DNA of 64,000 bases, taken from NCBI GenBank assembly GCA_942159475.1, contig OW804096.1:44639744-44703743 (forward strand), given 5' to 3'. The DNA is from Sthenelais limicola (Eukaryota > Annelida > Polychaeta > Phyllodocida > Sigalionidae). This document shows positions 20,014-29,253 of this stretch, in pieces (position 1 is the first letter of the stretch; the number at the start of each line of letters is the position of its first letter). The notes under the pieces are model-generated. The model saw only the letters and a program-made list of their open reading frames with translations. It did no database searches and had not been told where the DNA came from. Both the position numbers and the translations under genes were made by a program.

Positions 20014-20364
20014 AGGGTACATATGGGTAAAATTCGACACGATTGACACGCGACACGGCCGCTAAATCACGGGCGACACGGCGACACGGTCCCCTTAACG
20101 TGCGACACACACAGCTCCCAAAAAGCTGATAAAATTTGACATGAGACATTCAGAAATGTATTAAAAATCAACATGAGACACAGTGATTTATTTAACAAGT
20201 GACACACGACATTATATCAACCGTTAATATTAATTAATGTATTGCTTAAAAAGTGACACGAGACATCATTGAATTGTTTTAAAAAGTGACATGGGACATG
20301 GAAAAAATTCTTATCATGCGACACTCAGACACAGTCATAAAAGATGGGACCCATATATACCCCT
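20014..20364. mobile_element. 351-bp miniature element rich in GACAC units
   Basis: Inverted ends AGGGTACATATGGGT and AGGGGTATATATGGGT (right end read on the reverse strand) differ by one substitution and one indel. TACACTA flanks both sides (20007-20013; 20365-20371), a 7-bp target duplication within the minisatellite. The interior carries many GACAC/GACAT words spaced by A/T-rich DNA. Non-coding. Confidence 0.75.
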
Positions 20365-20532
20365 TACACTAGTGTGTATTGACTGACCCTGCATGAATAC
20401 ACATATCCGGGAAAAAAATGGAACATGGAAAAAAAATTCCCCCCGACATCCAACTTGATAGAATACACAAAGTAAACAACCAAAGTGTAAAATGAAAACA
20501 TGAACCCTCCCCCTCCCCTCCACCCCACCCCC

Positions 20533-20687
20533 AAACGTCCAAGGCCCAGCGGGGCCCAAACGTCCAAGGCCCAGCGGGGCCCAAACGTCCAAGCCAATCC
20601 AAGCTCGGGGCCCAAACGTCTTTTTGCTCGGGCCCAAACGTCCAAGGCCGGGGCCCAATGATCCCGGGGCCCAAACGTCCGGATACC
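20533..20687 (-). repeat. GGGGCCCAAACGTCC array, right arm of foldback I
   Basis: Six or more units, the inverse complement of those at 8670-8763, ending at the 8-bp duplication GTAGTACC. Confidence 0.85.
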
Positions 20688-20711
20688 GTAGTACCGTACC
20701 GTAGCTGTAGT

Positions 20712-21511
20712 CGCTCCCGAGACGTTAGGGCCCCTGGTCATTAGGGCCCTTGCCAGTAGGGCCCGGGCTTAGACGTTAGGGCCCCCGGCTTAGACGTTAG
20801 GGCCCCGGGCTTAGACGTTAGGGCCCTGCCATTAGGGCCCGGGCTTAGACGTTAAGGCCCCCGGCTTGGACGTTAGGGCCCCCGCCTTGACCTCGCTTGT
20901 TGTTGTACTAAGTGTATTTCACACCAGAGGGCAACAAAGAGGGGAGTGGTGGTATACCTACTACTCGCTTGTTGTGTGTATTTCACACCAGAGGGCAGCA
21001 GAGACGTGGTGATATACCTATTACTAGACTGGCATATCACCTCCCCAGACTGTCACATATTCATAATCATATATGATATAGATCGTGGATATGCAATGTA
21101 TATACCCTGGTCTAAAGTGATACTTTAGTTTTATGCATGTACATGTATGCATAATTGTTAGCATTACTTACTCCCACAAATGTCTGTTCTGTTCTGAGGG
21201 GCCCTAGGTTTCAAAAGTGACTAGCTACCAAGCCAAACAACAAGTCCCCAGTACGTGCTGTCCTCTGTTGGCTAACTGTATGTACTACTCCTACTCTGAG
21301 GGGCCCTACCGTCCAAGGCGGGGGCCCTACCGTCTAAGGCGGGGGCCCTAACGTCTAAGGCGGGGGCCTTAACGTCCAAGGCCTGGGCCCTACCGGCGGG
21401 GTCCTAACGTCCAAGGCGGGGGCCCTAACGTCCAAGGCCTGGGCCCTAACGTCGGGGCCCTGGGCCCTAACGTCTGGGACCAACCGGTTTGGGGCCCTAA
21501 CGTCCGGGGAC
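20712..21511. mobile_element. Foldback element II (800 bp)
   Basis: GCTGTAGT flanks both sides (20704-20711; 21512-21519). The left arm is a tandem array of GACGTTAGGGCCCC units (20722-20890); the right arm is the same array inverted (21296-21505). Between them are two direct copies of a segment containing GTGTATTTCACACCAGAGGG. There is no coding capacity. It starts only 8 bases after foldback I's duplication ends. Confidence 0.78.
20892..21026 (+). repeat. Two direct copies inside foldback II
   Basis: Two roughly 65-base copies, each with CTCGCTTGTTGT, TATTTCACACCAGAGGGCA and GGTATACCTA or GATATACCTA. They lie between the inverted arms. Confidence 0.75.
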
Positions 21512-21519
21512 GCTGTAGT

Positions 21520-22074
21520 CTACATGTCTACATATTGCAATTAGGAATAGCTAGGGCCTCTAATACAGCGACTTCCCCGTCAGTCACCGTTGGGTCTCCA
21601 GAAGGAATATAGTGTGTGGAGAATGAAAGATTATGTTGTATATATAAAACTTACCAAGTCTTTGATCCCACCACAACTGAAGCATCTGACTTTATTCATC
21701 CTTGGGCTCTATGCACACACAACGGCAGCACATTTCGTTTACACCCTTGAAAAGTCAGTATTTTCAGATGGAAATGTTGCCGTTGACGAGAATTTACATA
21801 ATAGTTTATATAAGATATTGAATCGTTAAAATGCGTTATAAATAATAAATAGGATACTGTAAGCAGTTTTATTAGTTTTGGACGTGATAAACGCAGTGTG
21901 ATACTTCTTTTTTATCGCATACTTCAATAAACAAAATATATGTATATTCATGAACGGTATCATGCTGGTATTACCAAAAGGGTCTACAGACACTAATGGT
22001 TTCCGATACTTTGTAACGAAGGTCGTTGAGAATCTTTTCGTCTCATAGACGACATTGAATCAAATGATTATAAG
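21520..22074. other. Spacer between foldback II and a small open frame
   Basis: AT-rich single-copy-looking DNA. One 79-codon frame (near 21590-21829) has no recognised domain and no clear splice context. Confidence 0.35.
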
Positions 22075-22272
22075 ATGGAGGAGGTAAGATACATTTTGAT
22101 TGTTTTGTTATTTGTTTTACCCCATACTCTGTGCAACGTGATGCCGGGGTTGTGTGACCAGTTCAAATGTTTTGGTATGGCAAGTCCCAAATGTTGCAAC
22201 GTGCCCGGGGAGCGGGACAAATCACTCGGGCACACCGCAAATCAAACTGGTGCTGATTCACATTTTAGGTGA
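22075..22272 (+). CDS. Small putative secreted Cys-containing peptide or first exon
   Basis: A 65-codon ATG frame. Residues 5-20 are strongly hydrophobic, ending HTLCNV, as in a signal peptide. A CX4CX7CC cysteine pattern follows, then a polar tail. I recognise no family. The sequence TTTTAG/GTGAAA at its end could be a donor, so this may be the first exon of a larger gene, or a chance frame. ATGGAGGAG/GTAAG at the very start is also donor-like, which argues for caution. Confidence 0.25.
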   Translation: MEEVRYILIVLLFVLPHTLCNVMPGLCDQFKCFGMASPKCCNVPGERDKSLGHTANQTGADSHFR

Positions 22273-22471
22273 AATTGCTTAATTTGTCCAGTGCCAACTA
22301 TTTATATCACATGTTGCCGTGTAGCATACAATGTAATTATTAAGCAGGGACGTTAATTAAAACCTCATTGGTTTAGTCTTACTCTCCTTACGACTATATC
22401 GCTCCATTATCGCTCTAGTCTAGCCTTGTCTTACATTGACATCATAGCCTTGTCTGGGAATGTTCCGTGAA

Positions 22472-22775
22472 GCCTGGACGTTGGGGCCCCAGGCTTGGAC
22501 GTTAGGGTCCCGTCGGCCTTGGACGTTAGGGCTCCGGGCTTTAGAAGTTAGGATCCCGGCTTTGAACTTGGAGAATAAAGTTAGGCAATTGTCACAAAAA
22601 ATGGGGGATATTTCGTGTGGCAATGAAATAACCTATGCCTATGGCTATGGCTATGTAGATTTTAGATTCAGCTAGTTTTGGGTTGTTTTGTTGTTCTGGG
22701 CAGGTGCCCTACTGTCCAAGGCAGGGTCCCTACCGTCGGGGCCTATACCGTCCAAGCCCAGGGGCTTCCTAGAGA
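22472..22775. mobile_element. Degenerate foldback element, family II-like
   Basis: Left arm (22472-22570) has diverged CTTGGACGTTAGGG.CCC units. The right arm (22699-22775) has inverse TACCGTCCAAGGCAGGG units. About 130 bases separate them. No target duplication was found. Confidence 0.55.
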
Positions 22776-23077
22776 AGACGGACTACTCTGACCGGACAGG
22801 TTAGTGGAGTCGGACGAGGGAGTTAGTAGTCGGACCATACGTACCATACGAAAACTAACCCTAAACCTAACCCTAAAATTGGTTGTCCTAAGTCAGTAAA
22901 GGTAGTAGTTGAGTGTCTGTAGTAAAACTGACTAATAAAAGAATTACTTTGACTATATACCTATCATATATGTTCCGCCTAAAGCTATGCCCGGTCCGAG
23001 TCCACTAACCCAGTGGTCCGAGTCCACTAACCCCCTGGTCCGACCATACCCAGTCCTAGACAGTGTTCATCCCCATA
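22766..23077. mobile_element. Foldback element III, copy A (right end eroded)
   Basis: The left end resembles copy B (TTCCTAGAGAA, GTTAGTGGAGTCGGAC). A core follows with CTAACCCTAAACCTAACCCTAA and TTGGTTGTCCTAAGTCAGTA, then inverted GGTCCGAGTCCACTAACCC units. The right terminus does not match copy B fully, so the boundary is approximate. Confidence 0.6.
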
Positions 23078-23441
23078 TCCTCCCGCCCCCCGACAGTGCT
23101 CATTCAAAAAAACTGCAGAATCTGTCCCACATTTCAGTATGCCTAACCCACCTCATTATTATCAATTCTGTCTCTGCTTATAAGTCAAGTCCATGTTTAG
23201 CAACATTCATCAGTAATGTTTACCGAAATTCACATAATGTGTCAATATGGTCTGAACTCAGTGATGTCTGAGTTCACCAGACCTCGGTCAGACCAGGGGG
23301 TTGGTTAACCATGCTACGGCTCTGACTGTGGTGTACAGCCTACACTCTGTCCAGCCTCTGTAGAACCAAGACTTCAAAGAGTACCGGTGTAGGCTAGCAT
23401 TGAGGTTTCGGTTCTTCAGAGGCTGAATAGGGTGTATACAC

Positions 23442-23854
23442 GGTTCCTAGAGAACTCGGACCACTCTGATGTCGGACCGGGCGGGTTAGTGGAGTCGGAC
23501 CAGGGGGTTAGTGAACTCGGACCACTGGGTTAGTGAACTCGGACCACTGGGTTGGTGGAGTCGGACCAAACCATACAATACAAAAACTAACCCTAACCCT
23601 AACCCTAAAATTGGTTGTCCTAAGTCAGTAAAGCTAGTAGTGGAGTGTCCGAAGTAAAACTGACTAATAAAAGAATTACTTTAACTATATACCTATCGTA
23701 ATAATGCTCTGCCTAAAGCTATGCCTGGTCCGAGTCTACTAACCCCCTGGTCCGACTCCACTAACCCACTGGTCCGACCTTACCCAGTCCGAGCTTACAA
23801 CAGTCCGAGTATACGATGGTCCGAGCCCAGAACGGTCCGAGTTCACCAGTCACC
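23442..23854. mobile_element. Foldback element III, copy B
   Basis: 413 bp, flanked by GTATACAC on both sides (23434-23441; 23855-23862), an 8-bp duplication. Ends start GGTTCCTAGAGAACTCGGAC and, on the reverse strand, GGTGACTGGTGAACTCGGAC. The arms are tandem units of GAACTCGGACCACTGGGTTAGT type and their inverse. The core holds CTAACCCTAACCCTAACCC at 23587-23605 and a segment shared with copies A and C. Confidence 0.72.
23587..23608 (+). repeat. Telomere-like CCCTAA repeats inside foldback III
   Basis: Three and a half TAACCC units, the C-rich strand of the common animal telomere repeat. Related, more diverged copies lie near 22855-22877 and 23965-23985. Confidence 0.8.
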
Positions 23855-23884
23855 GTATACACAAGTGGGAGGGTCATCAGGAAG

Positions 23885-24110
23885 GCTAGGGGTTGGTTAG
23901 TCAGTTTGGACCACCAGGTTGGTCAGGTCGGACTCACCGGGTTGGTCAAGTCAGACCCAGGACGCTAAATCCTAAACCTAACCCTGAATTGGTGCTCCTA
24001 AGTCAGTAAAGGTATTAGTGGAGTGGCCCTAGTAAAAACTGACTAATAAAATTAATTAGTTGACTAGTATCGTACAAGTTTCCGCCTAAAGCACAAGTTG
24101 ACCAATCCCC
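23885..24110. mobile_element. Foldback element III, copy C (diverged, truncated)
   Basis: The left arm has GGTTGGTCAGGTCGGACTCACC units. The core contains CCTAAACCTAACCCTGAATT and CCTAAGTCAGTAAAGGTATT. The right arm is missing or too diverged to see. Confidence 0.5.
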
Positions 24111-24663
24111 CAAAATTCAACCTGAATAATGATGAAACCCAAACTAACTGTTGAATATGCATAAAGACAATTTAGTCAGAGAAATAAAGTACACGTGTAC
24201 CGTATATGTTTTTAAGGCCCAGTATAAGTATAAGGGCATTTGGCTTTTCAGGGATATACATCGTATCAGAGCTATATTGAAAGTATATATACATACTTCT
24301 GATAGTATTGAACAAGTGATATGCACTCGGTCTCTAGCACCCTTCCCGCATAGTTGGGGTCCTTCACACACTCTTTTCACACCTACCCTGTTTGCCGCGG
24401 ACGTTACCGCGCAACGATCGAAATAGATTAGCAAATACATTAATAATTTATTAGTTGCTTGCCCCTGCATTGTCACAATTTAAGTTGCATCCTATCAACC
24501 CGGTATGATATTGCTATAACTCCCCGATTGATCAATCATTGTCATTGAATATAGAGTTTTCTGTAATTAGATTTTGTTAAGATCGCACAATGTGCATGGG
24601 GATTCAAGTACTTGATCATAAATGACATTATTAAAGAAACATTCTCGTTCTTCTTTCTTACAG
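24111..24663. other. Upstream region and 3' intron end of the BTB-zinc finger gene
   Basis: A pyrimidine-rich tract followed by TTCTTACAG ends at 24663, a good 3' splice site. The exon to the right is therefore internal, and at least one upstream, probably untranslated, exon lies outside what I can identify. Confidence 0.6.
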
Positions 24664-24717
24664 TTGTTTGGTACATGCACAGAACTGAGTATAGAGAGCA
24701 CAGGATGGGGAGCTATC

Positions 24718-26073
24718 ATGCTTCAGAGCATGGACGAGCTGAGAGAAAACCAGCTCCTCTGTGACATCTCAGTGGTCGTCCTAGAAGGCACCATTCTCAT
24801 GGCTCACGGCGTCGTCCTATCAGCTGGTAGTGTATTCTTCAAGGAGGTTCTCCAAAAGGCCAAATCGAGTGGTACATCCATAGTCGTCAAGTGCAACTTC
24901 ACAAGGAAGACAATCCAATTTGTTTTTGACTTCCTGTACAAAGGTAAAATATCACCAACGATCGGAGACGTGCCTGAAATATTAAAAGCTGCAGAGACGT
25001 TTGGCATCCAGTCACTGGTGACTTTGTGCCAGGTGTTCGGCAACCAGGACCAGGAGTTGAACATTATCTCAGCTACGGACCCTGAGAGTGGCGATGTGAC
25101 ACAGTATGTTGTCCAGGGCTCAACAGAGGAGGTGGCCGAGGCTGAGCAAGAAGAAGGTCAGGAGAATGGAGAGAACGCCGGGCAAGCACCCACACAGTAC
25201 TTCATTCCTGCCGAGGCTATCGACGAATGTGAGTTCGACGGAGCGGAGCAGCTAGGGGTTTATAACGACTGCATAACGAGCGAGGTGTTTGACGAGAACA
25301 CCTCCACCTTCCGTAAGGTATACAGGTATCCCTGCGACCAGTGCCACAGACAGTTCACCTCCCGCGGGAGGCTAATCGGTCATAAAGCCACTCACCGCGG
25401 CCAGAAAGTGTTCAAATGTGATGTCTGCGATGAAACATTCATCCAGATGGAGTACCTACGAGAGCATGTGAGTATCCACACTAAAGAAAGGCCTTTCAAG
25501 TGTAACGTTTGCAACTTGTCCTTCAGGATCAAACGCCACTTGAAAAAACACTTGACTATACACACAGGTCGTAGACCTTTCGTCTGCGAATTCTGCCAAG
25601 CGACGTTCCGCAGAAGTGATGCCTACAAAAATCATCTGAGAATTCATACCGGAGAGCGACCTTTCGCCTGTAAAACCTGCGGTAAGAAATTTAGATTGAT
25701 GGAGACCCTTCGCCGCCATACCTTCATCCACACTGGCAAGAGACCATACAAATGCCCTGATTGTTCGGCTACGTACCGCCAACGCTCTGGCCTCATCAAC
25801 CATCGGCTCATCCACTCCGGTGACAAACCCTTTATGTGTGGCATTAGTGAGTGTGCAGCCAAATTTAGGCTTAAGAAGCAACTGCTGCGGCACCAAGCCA
25901 TGATCCACTCTGGTAAAGAAATGCCTGAAGAGGAGGAATCAGAGAATGGATATGTGAATCAGTTAGAGCAAGTGGAAAGCAGTGAAAATGTTGACAGTCA
26001 GGAGCACACGACTCCCGGTGAAAACCCAAACTCAAATATAATGATTATCATGCCATCCGATCCTCAGTCTTAA
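24718..26073 (+). CDS. BTB/POZ and C2H2 zinc-finger transcription factor
   Basis: The exon begins at 24664 after TTCTTACAG. The first in-frame ATG of the exon is at 24718 (MLQSMDELREN), giving 451 residues. The open frame upstream to 24622 crosses the splice site and is probably intron. Residues about 5-110 form a BTB domain (ENQLLCDISVVV, MAHGVVLSAGSVFF, FVFDFLYKGKI), used for dimerisation and corepressor binding. An acidic linker follows. Seven zinc fingers lie at about 205-405, six with CX2C and HX3H spacing, linked by TGERPF- or TGKRPY-like linkers. The seventh is CX4C, HX4H. This is the layout of ZBTB nuclear regulators of DNA transcription. I cannot name the ortholog. The C-terminus is acidic/Ser-rich. 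Confidence 0.92.
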   Translation: MLQSMDELRENQLLCDISVVVLEGTILMAHGVVLSAGSVFFKEVLQKAKSSGTSIVVKCNFTRKTIQFVFDFLYKGKISPTIGDVPEILKAAETFGIQSLVTLCQVFGNQDQELNIISATDPESGDVTQYVVQGSTEEVAEAEQEEGQENGENAGQAPTQYFIPAEAIDECEFDGAEQLGVYNDCITSEVFDENTSTFRKVYRYPCDQCHRQFTSRGRLIGHKATHRGQKVFKCDVCDETFIQMEYLREHVSIHTKERPFKCNVCNLSFRIKRHLKKHLTIHTGRRPFVCEFCQATFRRSDAYKNHLRIHTGERPFACKTCGKKFRLMETLRRHTFIHTGKRPYKCPDCSATYRQRSGLINHRLIHSGDKPFMCGISECAAKFRLKKQLLRHQAMIHSGKEMPEEEESENGYVNQLEQVESSENVDSQEHTTPGENPNSNIMIIMPSDPQS

Positions 26074-26664
26074 TTTTAGTATAATTATGATTTCCAGTGT
26101 AGTGGTTTCCACCATCCGCGGTTTTTGGAAATTCCGCGGCGCGATTATAGTCATGGGATTTAATAGAGCATTAAACGAAAGAGAACTATGTCATCCTCTT
26201 GAAATCGTTTCAATAGCCTTGAAGATTCTGAAATGCACAGAAAAATGCCCTGTTTATTTTACACTTTTAAACTTATACACAACGCAGAGTGAAACGTAAA
26301 AACTATTGATTGATATAAAACCAGAATATGTGAACTTAATTGTTATTATCCTATGGATAACGATTCATTTTGTGACAACTATGTTCTGCAAAGCCAAACC
26401 GATATTTTACATCCTAAAATGAAGACGAGATATATTGCAATGTTTTATTGTCTACTTCAGTCTTCAGTCATGTAACAATATTTATTAGTGTCATTAATGA
26501 CCCCCGTTTCGTGAGAAGAAGAAGCAAGAATGATTATGAAATGCATAATCGTTTAGATTGATAATGGAAGATGATGCAATCAATTAAATGGTTAATTAAA
26601 GTATTAATTGATTAAAGTAATTAACAAATGAATTAATTATAATATAAAAATCAGAATATAATCA

Positions 26665-26670
26665 AATAAA
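26665..26670 (+). terminator. Polyadenylation signal candidate, BTB-zinc finger gene
   Basis: AATAAA about 590 bases after the stop codon in AT-rich 3' UTR-like sequence. An ATTAAA near 26840 is an alternative. Confidence 0.45.
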
Positions 26671-29253
26671 GTGCCAAGATGCCTTGCAAGTTTGGTATGA
26701 GTTGAGGGGGTGCGTGCTACACTGGGGGTTTCATGATGTTGAGAAATGCCCCTTTTCATTATTGACAATCTATACGGAATACTCTTTGTAAAGTATTTTC
26801 GTAAGTTGTTTTCTGTATTGTCTCACCATTGTAATGCGATATTAAAGATCAAGATATTTCTATTCTCAGGATATTTGTCTTCGTTTATCTCTATATCGTA
26901 ATGCCGTTTTCAACTATATCGTAATGCCGTTTTCAAGTTGTGTATGCATGTAATGTATTTTCACAAAACTTCTATTCTAGTTCTGTGGTATTTTTAAAGC
27001 TGCACTACCAATTAATTCCGTCACAAAAATTTGATGCGTCACAGAACTATGAGCCACAAGTCGAACAAAAAGATTTTGAGATACCATCATATTTGAAAAG
27101 ATGAGATGAAGTGGATTTCAGTGATGTTAAGAACAGTTTGTAATCTAAAAAATATTTCATTATTTTATGTTTCATTGCTTTTTACATTTGAAAAAAAAAT
27201 TGTAACGCTATAGTAAAGCAGCTTAAAGGTATACAGGACAGTTCAATGAAAAAGAACGACCAGTCCAATTGCCATAAAACTTTCAGGGATTGTTCCTTAC
27301 TACAGAAGAAACAAATAAATGAAAAAAAAGACATGTTACCCTGTTAGATTTGTTGGTAGAGTCACTTGAAAAAAACGGTGGTTTACTATAGGACTCTATG
27401 GGAAAATGTGTTTTTTCATCACGTTTTATGGAATAGTAAACAAATGTCCAGTCCAAAGTTGGAGACCTCTAAAGTTGACCATGTAGTCTACTTTTTGTGG
27501 CTGGTCTGGCTGATGCCATTCATTTCACATTGATATTTGTCATTGCTCAGACTTTTAACTCATAAATGGGAGGGTCATCATCAGCTGAAGGGGTTTTTGC
27601 GTCAATATGATTGTGATTATACCTCCCACAGTGAAAAATGTTTATTTGTCATGGCAATAAGAGAACCTATGCTAAAATGATGGAAATTAATTTTGATTAA
27701 GACAATAGACACTAGGGGGACCATTGCTATAGATTCATATGAGAATGGCCACTGGCTATTATAGTTCAACCAGGAGCCGCAGAGGGTCGTATTTTCGGAC
27801 GCAATATCAATTTTGCGATTTAAGACTCATTTTCCTGTGACACATCGCAAATGGTATGTTGCGGTCTATTCAATTCCAACTCTTCTGAAAGTTACCAAGA
27901 TAAAATAATACAGGATTTTGGTCTGTCTTTTTGGACAGGAGGAAGCCCTACTCCGGACGAAACGTTGGAGAAATGAAATGCAAACTAAATCAAACGAATA
28001 TTCTAGTCGCCTAGAATGATTATTCATTAGGCCTACATCAGAATTTCTTCTGAAAGTTACCAAGATACAGGATTTTGCTCTGTCCTCTTGGTGCAAAACC
28101 AAATCATCTCAATTATTTATTCCGGTGAGCAGCAGAAAGAATCTCACAACTTTCAATAGGCCTATGTCTCTCTTTCAACTTTCAGTATAATGTGTCTCTC
28201 TTTTATCTTCAATAAATGAGATTTGTTCGGAAAATGCCTAAAAAAAACTGCGGTAGGCCTATCAATTTTTTTTATTCTAAATTGACACTGTTTAACAGAA
28301 AAATAGAAAACGCGTAACTCTTATATAATTAATCACTAATATATTGATCTTTAAACTTTTATTCTAAAGCCAGTATAGAATACTATTTTCTGGACTTTGC
28401 TTCCCTTGACATCAGCTCGCTCATACACTGTTTTATCGCACACGCGCGACAAAAAATATGTTATCGCACCTCTCAAGGGGAATGTACATATAAAATAGAC
28501 ATCTATAGGTCTAGCCTATAAGGCAGTGATATCCTGATAACATTTTCAATTTCATCGAGGGTTCCTGATCGAAGAGAGTCATATTGAAATAATATGATTC
28601 TGGTGTAGCCTACGGTACCTCCACCTAGGGCATATACGCCGGACTGAATATTTTTAGAAGTTGATTTGGTTTTATCATGATTTGGGTGGTATGCATTTTA
28701 ATTTAGAATTAGGAACGTGAAACTAGGCCTAGGCCTAGCCTATTATATATTCTATGGAACCATAGATATGACTTAATGGCTAATCATGCATGATTATTTC
28801 CATTTCCATTTTTAAATCTAATCCTTCTGGGGTAGGCCTAATTGGGATACCAGTACGCTAGTAATGCGTCAATAACAATATAAGCGTGCTGAATCAATTA
28901 AGTTAATCTTATAGAAGTCTATCGGCACAACGCGCTCAGGGTGCAGCGTAATTTAATGCATTGGCCGCGCTAATACTCGGTTCTCATGTGTGGTGGCAGC
29001 ACTTGGTGGTGAAACAAGGACCAACATGCCCACCATATGGAAAGGAATCAGTTGCTGAGAGTGGCTTCCGGCTGTTCACTAGAAACAGTAAACAATATGG
29101 CGGTGATGGTACGGATTGCGCGCTTAACGCTATTCGCCAAACTTTTTGTTTTCCTTCCTATGTGAGATAATAGTGGAATAAGTGCGAGAGGGATACCCGA
29201 ATGGGATACTTTACTCATTTGACAGGGAATACCATACTTTAGGCAGTCATAAG
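26671..29253. other. Intergenic region between the BTB gene and the armadillo-FN3 gene
   Basis: AT-rich. It contains a repeated segment (27884-27940 and 28044-28085) and scattered AGGCCTA words. The last 300 bases should hold the promoter and 5' UTR of the next gene (GC-richer, with ATGGCGG near 29098). No other gene is seen. Confidence 0.4.
27884..28085 (+). repeat. Direct repeat with GACGAAACGTTGG motif
   Basis: CTTCTGAAAGTTACCAAGATA and CAGGATTTTG(G/C)TCTGTC occur twice about 155 bases apart. Between them is CTACTCCGGACGAAACGTTGG, a word often seen in Penelope-type retroelements. A remnant is likely, but the family is uncertain. Confidence 0.45.

Larger units (their letters stand above)
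8655..20695. mobile_element. Foldback element I, split by an LTR retroelement and a miniature element
   Basis: An 8-bp duplication, GTAGTACC, is found at 8655-8662 and 20688-20695. Just inside, the ends are inverted: GGAATCCTGGACGTTTGGG on the left, and GGTATCCGGACGTTTGGG on the reverse strand at the right. Both arms then consist of tandem GGGCCC-rich units (8670-8763; 20533-20687), followed by inverted arrays of a GTGTATTGACTGAC minisatellite. The arms converge on a hairpin at 9110-9172. Removing the nested 10,293-bp LTR element and the 351-bp insert leaves roughly 1.4 kb. No transposase is present, so it would be non-autonomous. The 8-bp duplication is the size made by hAT-like enzymes, among others. 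Confidence 0.75.

Noticed and set aside
24622..24717. ATG at 24622 as start of the BTB-zinc finger protein
   Set aside because: A strong 3' splice site (TTCTTACAG, ending at 24663) lies between it and the BTB domain, so this part is probably intron.
25456..25908. 150-codon open frame on the minus strand
   Set aside because: Antisense shadow of the zinc-finger coding sequence.
29182..29253. Upstream extension of the armadillo-FN3 first exon
   Set aside because: The apparent start is GTG; the first ATG in frame is at 29254.
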